Shown here: one piece after another, positions 38,561 through 52,500 of the stretch | How positions within the stretch are numbered: the first letter of the stretch is position 1 | Layout: the number at the start of each line of letters is the position of its first letter | Origin: Lingula anatina | Lineage: Eukaryota > Brachiopoda > Lingulata > Lingulida > Lingulidae | Assembly (NCBI RefSeq): GCF_001039355.2 | Contig: NW_019775535.1 | Span: 45,684 to 109,683, forward strand | Length of the DNA stretch: 64,000 nucleotides | Direction of reading: 5' to 3' | The notes under the pieces: model-generated | Seen by the model: only the letters and a program-made list of their open reading frames with translations | Databases searched by the model: none | What the model was told of the DNA's origin: nothing | Translations under genes and position numbers: made by a program

Positions 38561-38760
38561 CTACTTTCTCAGTGTTAGAGCAAGTGAAGACAAGGATTTA
38601 CGTGGAGTTCCCAGTCCGTACTGTGCCGCGTGGCCGTGAAGTGGTGAAGTTTGTTGGTGGAGCGGTGATGGTGTGGAGTGGCTAGGGGAGTGGCCAGCAC
38701 GAGGGGGCGTGGTCTGCTGGACAACCACTGGACTGGTGTTACCAAACTGACCACCATGTG
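38561..38760 (-). CDS. UBN1: Ubinuclein exon 15 (C-terminus)
   Basis: After acceptor ttccttag, phase 1, the exon encodes 65 residues rich in His, Ser, Thr and Pro ([17 protein letters not shown]) and ends LTLRK-stop at 38563-38561. Without this exon the preceding frame would stop three codons past the exon 14 donor, so the splice is needed for the full tail. Confidence 0.8.
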
Positions 38761-41700
38761 CTAAGGAAGAAAATGGAAAAATGTAGCCAGTTTATTTCTA
38801 GTATTAATTTTTTTAAATCTGGGTAAATAAGAAGTGAAACACTTTTAATAAAACACATGAATTTGAGTTATTTAATTGGTCCGTCTGAATTGAAGTATGA
38901 GGCATTGAAATCACCAGATGTATTACATACCTGGTGAAAGGTCAGCTGCAGATCTTGACAAGGAGGTAGGAGTGACAGGGGAGCCTTTCAAGTATTCTAC
39001 AATATCAAACCCCCCAGCTCCAGCCAGAGTGAGGGACGGTGGGACCCCTGGGAGAGCACTGGTGACCCCAGCCAAGGACAGGGTGGGGGACACCCCTGGT
39101 ACACCACCAGAGGACAGACTCCGCATGTAGGGGACACAGAACGCAGAGTCGGGTTTCTGTGTGGCTGCTGCCGCCGCTGTTTTGCTCTTGTAGTTCAACC
39201 CCTGAGAGGGTGCTACCTCTGGGGAAGTCAGCGCTGATGAGTAGATTTGCTGAGCAGAGTCGCTAGTCCATGCAGAAGTGCCTCCTGTCAACAGAGACCT
39301 TGACTGACTTTTCTGTTGTTGCTGTTGTTGAGCACTGAGAGTTCTCTGCATCTGTTGTTGTTTCATATGCTGTAACAGGGCCTCATTGCTGCTTTTTCTC
39401 TTTGCTTCTTGTTGAGAAGCGGTGGAGGACTTTTGTTGAGACGGTTTCTGTTGTTGTTGCTGTAATACTTTCTGCTGTTGATGTTTTTGTTTCTGTTGAA
39501 TTGCGGCCTTTAAATGTTGCTGCACCAAATCTGCCTGCTGGTACTCTGTCAAATGCTGCTGCTGCAATAACCTAGCCTGAATTTGTTGCTGTAGCTGTTG
39601 TTTTTGTTGTTGTTGAGGACTTACAGTTTTTTGCTGCACTGCATCCCCTCCTCCTCTGTGGCTGTTACCCTGCTCTTGGCCTGAGTGTGAGGTAATTAGA
39701 TCACCTGAAAACAAAGTCTTTACCACTTTATCTGTGTGATTAGCATCCTGCTGCAGACCACCTGTCTGCCCTTGTCTTCCAGAACTGGAAGGTGTTCTCC
39801 CAAGAACAGAATTCCCTTTCTGGTCCAGCAAGTTAGCTGCTGTAGACATGATGCTGGACTGTTGCCCCTGCTGTAATCTTACTGTATTACCAGCTGCTGC
39901 TGCTGGGACGCTAGGTTTGGGTTTGGTGCCCTGATGTGTGGGGCTGACAGTAGCCCCCTGGGGTCCAGCCAGCCCCCCTGCTTTCTGTCCCTGATCTTTG
40001 TGGAGAGAACTTGCAACATTGGCAGTGTGTGAAGTTTTTCCCTGGGCCGACTGCATAGATGAGGAAGAAACTGAGTTTGTTTGAACTGGTTGCTGAGATC
40101 TTTGAATGTATACCTGCTGTCCACTGCTGGTCACTATGCTGGCGTTTTGGCCCTTCAATGGAGCCACCGGGGAAGTTTTTGGAGAGGTTTTTGTTGTGTC
40201 CACTACTGAAGTATTGTAAACACCAGGAGAACTGGTGGTTTTGATTAAATGATGGCCTTGACCTTTCATGGCCCCTGAAGACCCTTTCCAAGTGACAGTT
40301 ATAGGGGACTTGGATTTAGTTTTGGACACAGTCACTGTGGTCTGCATTTTGTTTTTTAAATCCTGGCTCAGGGTGAACAAGGACTTGGTAAGAGGATGCT
40401 GAACCTGAGAGGAAAGCTGGGGAGATTGTTGGCTATTAACAAAGTTTTGAAAACTCGACATAAAGTCAGAGGAACTATTTGTCACTGTACCAGGGAGACT
40501 GGATGTCACCACTGCTGTAACAGGTGTATTTGACACAGCAGGTGACCCTGTGGACAAACTTAGAGTCTTCAGTACTTCCGAGGCTGGAGAGCTGCGCAAC
40601 AGTTCAGACACTTGAGTTGATGTCAAAGGTTTTGTGGTTATTTGAGTCTTGGGTCTCTGACTGTAGGCGTGGTCAGTCCGTTTCTGCTCTCCTAATCCTA
40701 GAGAGCTAGGAACCGTGTTCATGTCGATCTGCTTGTTCTCCTGGGAAACTGTTGTCCCTGCTGTTACTGTTGATGATACACTTGTTGATGTTGTTACTAC
40801 TGCCACTGATGTTACAATCTGTGGCTTGGGACTTGTAGTCACAATCATGGTTTTCTTTGGCTTTTGTCTGAGGTAAAAAAAAGGAATTGCACATTTATGC
40901 ATTTTATATTTCATTGCTGCAACAGTCTTCAGACTAATGCTGGTTAGCTCATTTCTATTGCTTTAAGATCTCAAAGTATTTAGTGTATAACATTCAATTT
41001 GATTAACGTGTGCCAATGTTTATTCCTTAACAGCTAACCAGTTATATAATTATGTTGTGAAATCTTTCCACACTGACCAAACTAAACAAACAAGAATGTA
41101 CTTACTGTGGACCTGTAAGGTAAGAGTGAGCCGATTTACTTTCTTTAAACAGCATCCTGAAATAACGAAGAAAAATAATTCCACAAAATATTCACAGCAG
41201 CTGCTGTCATTGCGACTTGCCCACATTGTGACTAAGAACATCTCTTAATTTCGCTTCAGAATGAAAACATTCACAGAGCACTGAATCCACACTACAAATT
41301 CAGTAGCAAGAACATTTTAAATTTATGTATGTACCTTAGCATTTTGTGCCTTTGTTTAACAATAAGCCCAGTATTCAATCTAAAATTCTGCTTGATTTAA
41401 TTTAAGCTTAAGGAATTTGGAAAAAAAAGTCATATATCTACAAAACTTTGCCACCTATCCTCTAGGCTCAATGTGCAATGCTCTTCATTGTAGACAAACA
41501 GCTGTTTTTTTTTTAGCCCATTCCAAATTGGGAACATGATTGACGAGAAAATGGTGACAAATACATTTTTGAAGTATGAACATACATTCTTAGCACTTAG
41601 TTATAAGTTCCAATACTTATATCTTTTGGTATACAGACTTTGTGCCTTTTATAGATTATATTTATACTAGTTCTAGTTAAATAACTTGAAATAGTAATTA

Positions 41701-43487
41701 CATATTAGTTTCACATGCAATAAATATAGTTTAGATAGGAAGTTCCAATAATTCAGTCTGAGTGTGCCCACCCACCCACCTTGTCTGCATCCATCCCTTG
41801 GGCCACAAAGTTTTAATTTCGGCCTCCAGGAACCCCTTCAGGTACTCCTCGGCAGTCTGCCCCTTAGCCCTGGTGGACTCATAGCCCTGGAGCTTCAGCC
41901 TGACCACACGACACAGCAGCTCTCTATAAAGGGAAGTTAGGAAAATTCATTTGTACGAAGACAATGTTATTCAACCAGATTCTGGGGTAGCGCTAGCAAT
42001 TTTTTTTCGCTTAGCCAAATCACCACTTTTTTGTCAATTTGTTATCCAAAAGGTTATAATTTGACTAAAACAAGTCAAATCAAGTCCTTTCTGTTTAGCC
42101 AATTTAAGTCAATTTTAGCATTTGGCTTAACTGGCAAGTGTTAGTGCTACCCCAGCAGAATATAAAATCACTATAAACAAGAATTAAGCTCTTTTGTTGC
42201 AAAGAGAGACATGAAGGTAGAAATGTTTCCAATCTGCCCATATTCATCAAGAAAAACTTGCACATCCAAAAGGGATAGCACCACAGTTGTTAAAATAGCA
42301 TCTGACCTTAGTTTAGATCAGTACTTTCTTATCCTGAGGCAAACAGATGTCGCGCTACTCTCAGACTTTGGAACCAAGATTTAATTTCCATTCACAGCTA
42401 CTGATTAGACCAACTGATTTGAATATCATGCTATTAACTACGAATATGTCACAATAAAACTCTCCAGTGGATTATTAATACAACAAATGGTAACTACTAA
42501 AGTACCCTTTAAAAATACCAGCCTTTGTTACTTTTAAAATTGAATGGTCATCAGACAAGAAAATATCTTGGTGAGGATATGAAACCATTATCCTAAGGTA
42601 ATATTCTGAAATCATCAAGCCTCATTAATCAGGTTTTCAGATCTTCAAGTAGCAGCTAAACCTAATTTTTCTATTAATTTCACAGCAGGCAACATTATAA
42701 CCCTTGGCTTGCACACTACAATGCTACTTTACAATATCTTTATAACCCAGCTCATGCATTAAAACATACTTTCAAAAATGGAAAACTAAGCATAATTATA
42801 ATTAAATGAATGGACTGTAATAATTGAAGTTAATGAGAATAATATCATCAGCTACTAGAACCCTGCATTCATTGCACCACTTGGCCAGTCTTCTAGGTGA
42901 GGCACGGTTGACCAGAGATTTATAAGTGTCATCTTTTTCAACTGAGAGTAAAATGTGATAAACTATCATACATCATTTAATCTACAGAAAAAAACTGTAT
43001 AAATTCAGTTTAATTGGACCCATTTCTATAAGCCACATTTGATTTTTCTTCTAATAGACCTTGAAAAATTAATTGACCCTGACGTGATTTGAACACGCAA
43101 CCTTCTGATCTGGAGTCAGACGCGCTACCGTTGCGCCACAGAGTCATACATGCTCTAAACCTCTTACAATACACTGGCTTATTAATAAGCTGATATATTC
43201 TGCTGCTTATTATCTTCTTATATGCATGGCTGAGTTGTGATAATGAGAGTTGTAACTCGCTTACGATGGGATGGGAAAAGCAACAAAGGAGAGCCTACAG
43301 TCCTTTTTTATATTTCTATTTCTCAACTGTTTGTCCTGCCAAATAATAGAATATGACAACAATATTCACATAGTATTTGCTACATGGATTATCATTAATT
43401 CATTGAACTGTAACATCCTGACCCCTGCTATAGAATGTAAATGTAAATAACTTATTTTTTAATGAATCTGAGCTTCCATTCTCATGA

Positions 43488-43528
<41 letters not shown>

Positions 43529-46500
43529 AAAATTTTTTATTTTTATGAAAAAAAACCTCAGGAACACCAAAANAATGGATAGTTTTAACCCGTTTTTTCA
43601 TCACAGTATACCTTTAAAGAAATTTCCTAAAACAGTAACAGATAAGCCCTGACCCTAAATTCTGCAGTTGAGGCAGGTGATAAGGTCTGATAACACAGTT
43701 TACTGTATAATTATGTCAGTCTGTAATCAGGTAATTAGGTTATCTCCCACTTGCCTACTTGTCTCTGATAATATCAAACAATGCAGCAGTTTTAATAAGC
43801 ATTTAAATGGGACAATAAAAATACACTTCCATCACTACAACAAAGAATCAGCTGACTTTACCTCAGAACCCTTTTAAGGCAGTTTGATAAGTTAAATGGC
43901 CTAAATTGGTCAAAATGTCTCACCCCTCCCAACTGCTTCTTTTATGTAAAATGCATATAGATATCTAAACATTAGTGCAAAAAAAATGGTACACTTTTAG
44001 AGCAAAAAATCTCTTTTTTTGTTTTTAAATAACCAACCCACACATTTCTATTTTTAAACTCCACCCCTGTTAATAGTCAATTTACCTGCTTTGTAAATTG
44101 ATAATAGAAAGTGACTAAAACTGATGTCATTACCAAAACTGTTATCGTTGACAAGCATGTGAACTACAAGCCTGTGCCAGTTTGATTTTAAATTTTTTCA
44201 GAAGATAAGAGCTCCTAATTACAATGTTCTATCTAACAAAGGCATTATCTCACATTTGACTGATAAAACCAGGAGTAAGTCTTTTGAGAAAATTCCCTGT
44301 CACCATTTTGAAGTATTGTTGTTGTGATTAAAATGGTGAAGATAGCTGTTCCGGTGAAGGAGATCACCACAAAACTGCTGCTGTTAGATCATAGCTCAAA
44401 TTAGATAAGTCAGCCATGTGAATTTTTGAAGTGGCAGCACTAACTCATAACATAACAATATTTAATTCTGCATTATTTCAGCAGATAAGAAAGTAAATCC
44501 TAATGTATCAATCTGACATTTCTGTCATCATTCAATTTCCCGCACATGAAAGTTGTTCAATTTCATGGTCAAAATAATATAAATCACCTAAAAATATGCT
44601 TTCATTTTAATATCTCTATATCTACCTATCCATCTGTAAAATGACATACTTATAGTCAAATAAGAAACATTGCAATATCAGTTTTTACTTGGTTTTTGTT
44701 TGCCTATATTGCATGAATAAAATCAATCGCATAGTAGGTTTTTTCTGTCTTCCTGCCCCTCAATCTAGGTACAAGCTTTAAGTATCAAAGAATAACATTT
44801 ACTTACAAATAATTTTTAACCATTCTTTTTATTTTGAACAATATCTCAGTACTTACCTGATACTTTCAGTCCACTCAAACTTCTTGCGAGGTGCCATGAT
44901 TCTCTTCTTATCTCCCTGCTGGCTGGCTTCCGCATCCTCGTCACTCTCCGTGGAAGCTCCTGTAGCTGATGGGACAACGGCACCATTTTCTGTTGGCTTC
45001 TCATCCTTGCTGCTTTCTAGTTTGTCCTTAGCTTCCATAAGCCTGGGGGAAGAACATATGATTAGGTAACTGCCAAATATAAGATTGCCTAATAATGACT
45101 GCCAAATATGAGGCTTACAATAATATCCAGACTTCCCATCACAAATTTTCATTCTGTTTTGGATTAAAAATAGTTAACCATATATTACACTTACACCAAA
45201 TCAATGATCAGTGGTATGCCACAAAACACTATAAGATGGATTAAGCTTCTGGCATAAATTAATTAATATAAGTAATCAATGAAGGCGCTATTCTAACCTG
45301 TCATACCTGGCCTGGTGGGCAGCGGCACACTCCGCCTGGTAGCTGTCCATCAGAGCAGGCATGGCGCCATCTATGGCTAAAATGTAAACATGGCATGACT
45401 AAAACAAATATACAGGTACTTGGACCATGAAATAATATTGATTACCTGTTCACAGTGGCATCAGAATATAAAGTTTAGCCAGGAGTAAGTGATTCATATC
45501 TATTTGTGGTTTCATCATTGTGTCTTAGATATGTCAGTTTACATTGCTAATAATCAAATGCTACAAATTATTAAATCATTGTAATTTACAATACAACTTT
45601 TGCAAAGAATGACAATACAGTAATTGTTGACGCATGATTTTGAAATTTACCCCCAGTAGATTAATTTTTTTTTAACATGTAATATTCAATCACATTATGA
45701 TTATAATAGTAATCAATTCTAAGTATGCCACTGAATGTGCATATTCTACTCCATTCCAGTTGGCCATAACCTCAATAGGTAAATAACTCTGTGATGAGCA
45801 GTCCCTACCTTCTTTGAGTTTGTTAATTGGATCCTTTAGTTGGTCATCCTGCGCATTCAGTTTCAGTTTCTTCACCCGTTTTAGCAGAGTTTCCTTGTTA
45901 CAGGGTAGGAAGGTGGCCATGTGGCTGTAGATCCCTGATCGTTGTGAGCAACTGATTTCCCTGGTGTCTTGTTCAATGCTGGATTGCATATGAAATATGT
46001 GAAGGTTAAAGCAGTGCACATTTGCCAATGCTACATAGCTGTCCTTAGAACAATGCATACAATATTATGTTGATTTTTATTCTGCTAGAACAATGAATAT
46101 ATGTTGACTTTTTTCTGCTTCTTTGGGGTAGGTTGGATGCAAGATAATTGGCTTGTTTCATAAATATCAGGTTTTGGTGACAAAAATACACACATTTCTT
46201 CTTAAAAACCAATTAAAGAAATGTAGCCCACCCTGCAAGTTAAAATAACCTAAATAACACAAATTTCATAATTTAGTTGAATTAGTAATAGTTTTATTAT
46301 ATTTATCTCTTTAAATCATTTATTTATATATATATATATCCTGTCCCTGCTAATTACATTACTTCTTAAGAAAACTATCTGAACTAACATGTACTTACTC
46401 TAATAAAAGTCTATTGACAGCAGCTGAAAAGAATTTACACTTTCCCTCTGTCGATTGTTTTGCTGCCTAGAAATATAAATCACCGTTATAATGCAAGAAA

Positions 46501-49500
46501 CACACTTCTTCGTCTCTATGATCTTAACCTGCCAAATTACAAACAGGGCAGTCTTCATGTGTTACCCGTAAGTTGCCTATGACAAACTTATACTTAGAGT
46601 TGCATTTTATTAACCCTCTTACAAATATAATAGGTACTTCCTAATAGACTATTATAAAATGAACTTTATTTTTACAATAAAAAGAAAAATAAATAATGAC
46701 CACAAAATAACTAACCCAAGATAAGATATTATTAAGCTTTAACTCATTAGAGTACCTTTACAAATGTTTTCTACCTTAAAGTTTTCAAAAACAATTGCAC
46801 TGACACTTATTATCTTATTATCTTTTCTCACCTTTTTAATGAGTTCTATCTTGTTCTCCAGGTCATCAGACAAGCCTGTGGGGAGTCTGGGGGCTAATTC
46901 CCCAGGGACAGCAGGAACCGACCACTGCCCGTCCCCCTGACTGCCCTCCTCTTCCTCAGACTGAGCCAGGGTCAACGACTGACTGATCACTGACTCTATG
47001 GTGGAGTCGATCTTCTGTGCCTCTTCTGGGTCTGTCACACCGTTATGGACGCCTGTACTAAAGCTGCCTGTATCGCCCCCTGTATTCCCCTGAGATGTGG
47101 GTGAGATCTCATGCTGTTTAAGTAGGTCAGCCACAGAGGGAGCCACCTTCTGTTTCTTTGGACGACTGAAAGTTATAATGCACATCTCTCATATGAATTG
47201 ACAGTTAAGTTAGAAAAACGGGGCAGACAGGAAAGTAACATTCTGACTCTTCAATAGTTGATGCATAGTAATAAATTGATGAAATGTATAAAAAGGGGTG
47301 ATTTTGTAAATTTCCAAGTATCTATGTGCCTAAATTGTAAGCTATTATAACTTTTATTTCTTTTATGAGGTAAAAACAAGCATAAAGTAAAATCTTTAGT
47401 ATTAGGGTATCTCACCCCCTCTCTCTTTTGATCTTTTTCAACAATTCTTCTCCTTTCATTTCTCCTGCTGACTTCTTTCTCTTCTTCTTTTCCTTTATCT
47501 CGCCATCTTTTGACTTCCTCTTCTAAAAATGATAAATGAATGTATTTATGAATGAAGCCTAATGTAAATACTAAAATTGCTTTTCTGTTGTATTGTTTTT
47601 TAAAAATTGAAAAATATATCAACCCTATAAAAAATCAATGTCATTTTATAAAAACATTTAAGATCATTTTCTATTTTACCTTGGGACCTCTTTTTACAAT
47701 TCCTCCCTCTCCTTCTTCATCTGATGTAATTCTCTGCAATAATAAAGTTCACAGTTTATCAGTGTGCTTTTATCTTTGCAATACCACATGCAACTTGCAC
47801 AAAAGACTGACCTGGTTGTGAGCAAGCACAAAAACCTAAATGATATCTAAAAACGTTTGATATAACACTTTACACATCGGTAAAAACTATACATTATTAA
47901 ACTGTAGTAGAAAAGACAATACTTCCACAAAACTAAGTATATATACTTGTCTTTAACATATAACCAGTTATAATCCATTATCAAACTGTAGTAGAGAAGA
48001 CAATACTTCCACAAAACAAAGTATATACATGTCTTAAACATATATCCAGTCCTTGGTTTAACAAAAAACAAACAAAAAAATAAAAATTTGAAGTTGAAAA
48101 ATTATGAAAAATCAGCTCGAGTACCTTAATCTTCTTCCTTTTCTTTTTTGTTACTGCCTTGAGGTCTGCCTCAGATTCGTCCTCCTCCAGGGTTCTGAAG
48201 TCCAGCGCCCCCTGGTTGATGTAGAACCCACCAAGCTTTGTGGTCAGGCAAGATGGAACTATCTCATCATACTGAAATCAGAAATTTTTAAATTGCAAAT
48301 CTGAGTTTTCACTGAGCAGTCAGTGTTTAGATTCAAATGTTGCTGCCAGCATACAATAGATTTTATCTTTTATATTAAATCAATTAACAGTAAAAAAAAG
48401 CTTACTGCTTCTGTATTGTCAATGAAAGGGTCATTCTCATCGTAGCCTTCCCCCATGTCTATCAAGTCCTCCAGCCGCTCTTCACGCCTTCGCTTACTGG
48501 GCTTGCTTCCCTGGGGAGAACAAACAACAAACAATAAGAAAACAGAAACCATATGACCCTTTTTTGCAATGATGCAAAATTTGAAAATTTAAAGGTTTTT
48601 TTTTCTACATAAAAGCTGGCTATACCTTGACTCTACTTTTTAAACAAGGCAGCTAAGCTGTCATATGTACAGACGCTAATAAGAAAAATATTCCAATCAA
48701 GCTGATTTGCCCATTTTAAGCTGTATGTCAATGATTCTTGTAAGTTTCACAAGTAACACAGTTTTCTTTTTAAAGCATTTGCATTGGCAATATACAAAAG
48801 AGCTTTTTTTATCAATTTTGATACAATATTACAAAATGCTAAACAGCATAATCACCACCAATTTTTAATAATATACTAAAAGTATCATAGATATTCAGAA
48901 AAAGACTAGCAAACGTCTTCAAGTCCATGAAGTTCAAAGTCACACCTTGAAAATGTCAATATTTGAAGGATTAAAATTTTATTATTAATGGTATCACTTC
49001 TAGAAAAGAGTCCAACTAGGCAACTAGTCCCATCATACTTTTCTGTAAGTTTGAGAATCACAAGCAACATGGTTTCCTTAAAAGGTCATTATAGTTCCCA
49101 AAATAGGATTTTCTTCAATTTCGATACAATGTAACATAATACTTAAGAGCATAATCATCACCAATTTTTAATTATGCACTGCAGGTAACATAGCTATTTA
49201 GAAAATGTGACTAGTAAAGGTCTTAAGGCCCATGAAATTCCACTTTTCGTTATAACACTGAAAGTGCACAGTGAAGACGACCACAATAACGATAGACGCA
49301 GGTGATGGCTATATGTACTGACACAACTGTACGTGTCTGTACATAAAAAAATCAAAATGATAAAAGAAAAAAATGCCAGTACAAAAAAAAAAGTTAATCA
49401 AATAGTAAATGACAGGTAATTAAAAATTAAACTACTGAATTTTACAACCATGAGGGCCAAGTGTGCCAATAGTTGTAAAATAAGTGTGTCACATTTCTGG

Positions 49501-52500
49501 CAGCAAACTGCTTCATATCTACTTCATACAATCAAATGACATTTAAGGTATAAATCAAGGTAGCTGTGAACTTTCTGCAAATTATTGGAATTTAAAAGAA
49601 ATATTCAGTATCTAAAAAATGCAATCTTTACAATGAAACTTTATACTTAATAATAATAATAATAATAAATAAAAATTAAACTACATACATATTTTTCTTC
49701 AAATGACTTTGCCAGAGCCAACATCTTGTCTCTGTCATCCACAGCCAAGGGATCATCTGGGTCCAAAAATGGGTTCGCTTCTTCATTCTCCTTAGCTTCA
49801 TTCTGTGAAAAAAAAAATCAGTTCAGCTGTTGTACTGTCTTATTCCCAACACTAGTGATGATCGACATAACATAAAATATGAAAAAGTCTAAAATGTGAG
49901 TCCCCGCATGTGTGATTACTAATATCTATATTTTGGTACAATTTCAAAGAGCTGGGTTATGTCAAAAGAGAATGGGAAAATCAAAAGCCATAAAAAAAAA
50001 TGCCCAATAAGATAAATTTGACTAATGCACAATTCCTAACATTTAAGTTTCAACTAAAAAGGTGAATAAGTACACAAAAAATAATTAGCATGATACAATA
50101 ATCCATAGTTTATACACGATGCATTTTAAAGTTACCAATCATTTAAAGGATAAATTTTTTTTTTGCTTAAAACAGCATCCAATTTTTGTTATCTTTTTTA
50201 TCCATCTTCCATTTTAAAATTTATGTTCTACCATAGAACTGTTACAATGCAAAATGTTTAGCATTACACAGTGCAAATTTCAATTACAGATGGAAATTAA
50301 AAAGCAATATGCATTATGACATAATTGGCCAGTGATAATATAATAAGGAAAGTCCTATAATAAATTTTTAAAATTAAACGTGTGACTTAAGATCAGCTGG
50401 GCAAAACTGGAAAAATATAGAGGACTTCAGAAAAAATTTACATTAGTCCCATTAACTGCCCATATCATGAAATTATCTGCAACAAAAATAAAATAAAATA
50501 AACAAATAAATAAAATTAAGATAAGACATTCAAATATTCAGCCTCCTATCTTAATATAAGAAAATTTAAAAAAATGTATGTGAAAACATTTTATGAATCT
50601 AGAGTGAACTGTATTCCCAAATAGCAATTTTGTCTAAAAAGAAAAAAAAACACACTTTTTAAATTTTCCCGCCACGCCATCCATCAATAGTGATTGACAG
50701 CTGTAATCAATCAGCCATGACCTCTGCCGCGCTTTAACAAAAACTCCCACTAACAACGCATCTGCTGAAATCACTAAATAATCCACTTCACTGTCTTCAG
50801 TCTACTGATCTATAAATAGAACACGCTCAACGCCGGCTCTTCTGCTCGGCTAAACTTCCCATAATCCTCTGTTACCAATCAAATCGATGTGATCAATAAA
50901 ATGTAGGTCATGCTGTATCATTAAATCATCGATGAGGTCTCCAGGTAACCCCACTAATGTCTAGTGAATCGTAATCTGACAAGTTGCTTCGCGCAGGTGT
51001 CTCGCGCTGCTGCTAGGTAATACAATATGATGACCTCATTAACATAATGCTATCCTGTAAAGATTTGTGTATTTTTATTTCCTAGTCAAAATGTTATGAA
51101 TTACTTACAAGTATTCCTGAAAATCCATACAAAATTACCACAGTCTGTCTGAGCACTATATACGTCTTTCTAGATATCGTCTTTGCTCTAAGCCGGTGAA
51201 CCAAAAACACAGCCGTGATAATATTGCATGAAAAGTAATTTTCATCGGAAAAATGTTTTCCTTGTTATCCAGTGAGAAATGCTCAGAATTAGAATCTTGT
51301 CACGACAAAACAACATTAAAGCAATATTTGCAAAAAAATATATACGCGCAATGCGCTGTGCAATTTCGACCCCTTGTCTAGGTAAACTCCACAGGCAACA
51401 TGGCGGCTCATTAATCGGTCGCATTATTGATAGCTTCTGACATATGTGCTTTCTTTCCACCAACCAAACACTGATCTAAATCATAAGATTCCACTAATGT
51501 TCGATTTTTGTGATGCCCTACAGTTTTTATCAGGAGTGAACTCCGCTTACGGTCTAGTTTTCCATATAAAAACACGGATGAATTCAGACACCTAGAAAAT
51601 ATGCAAGGAAAAATACTAAAATGGCGTCGCTCCCGGTCAGGCTATTTAACAGCATAAGGGTACACACATACTATCGTCTAGCCGCCATTTGCACGACTGA
51701 CAAAGGATGTGATCATTTTTATTCACAATTTCTGAAGGCCCCCACCCCTTCCCACGTGAGGGATACCCCCTACAAACATAGTCCACAAACTGCTTTAGTT
51801 TGTTTTCAAAACGATTTTCATTAAATACTGGCTGTAGAAGGAGCCTTGATGGACGAAATTATGCAGTTTTTATAACTTACCAATATATTACGAGTAAGTT
51901 CGGTGTATGAGAACTCCGGGCAGGTCTTTGAAGTGCTTTTCGTGAGGGTCAAGTTAAATCGAAGCGTTGGGATTTCCTTCTTTTCCTTATTTTTCGACTG
52001 AACTGGGCCTACAGCAGTCAGCTGGATCCTCTTCGCTTCTGCCATGGTGCTTTCATTTGCAATCTAGTCATATCTTTTCCGAAAACTGAGATGATTGGAT
52101 CTCCTATATTAATTTCTCGTACAATTCTGCCGCCATTTTGTGCCTGTCTAGGGACAATGCGCACGCGCGACCTATTTATAGCAACTCGTGCAAAGGAATG
52201 TAAATAAAGCCACGCGGTTACAGAGCGAACCATATATTCATAATTTCTTTTGTTATTTNNNNNNNNNNNNNNNNNNNNNNNNNNNNNNNNNNNNNNNNNN
52301 NNNNNNNNNNNNNNNNNNNNNNNNNNNNNNNNNNNNNNNNNNNNNNNNNNNNNNNNNNNNNNNNNNNNNNNNNNNNNNNNNNNNNNNNNNNNNNNNNNNN
52401 NNNNNNNNNNNNNNNNNNNNNNNNNNNNNNNNNNNNNNNNNNNNNNNNNNNNNNNNNNNNNNNNNNNNNNNNNNNNNNNNNNNNNNNNNNNNNNNNNNNN

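Noticed and set aside
47251-47622. Long minus-strand open frame reading [17 protein letters not shown]
   Set aside because: Splice phases from exons 5 and 7 select another frame, which matches the Lys-rich ubinuclein segment and reaches a gtgaga donor.
51242-51463. Repeated 73-codon minus-strand frame, also at 53521-53742
   Set aside because: It lies in the duplicated block in ubinuclein intron 1 and has no domain, splice support or homology.
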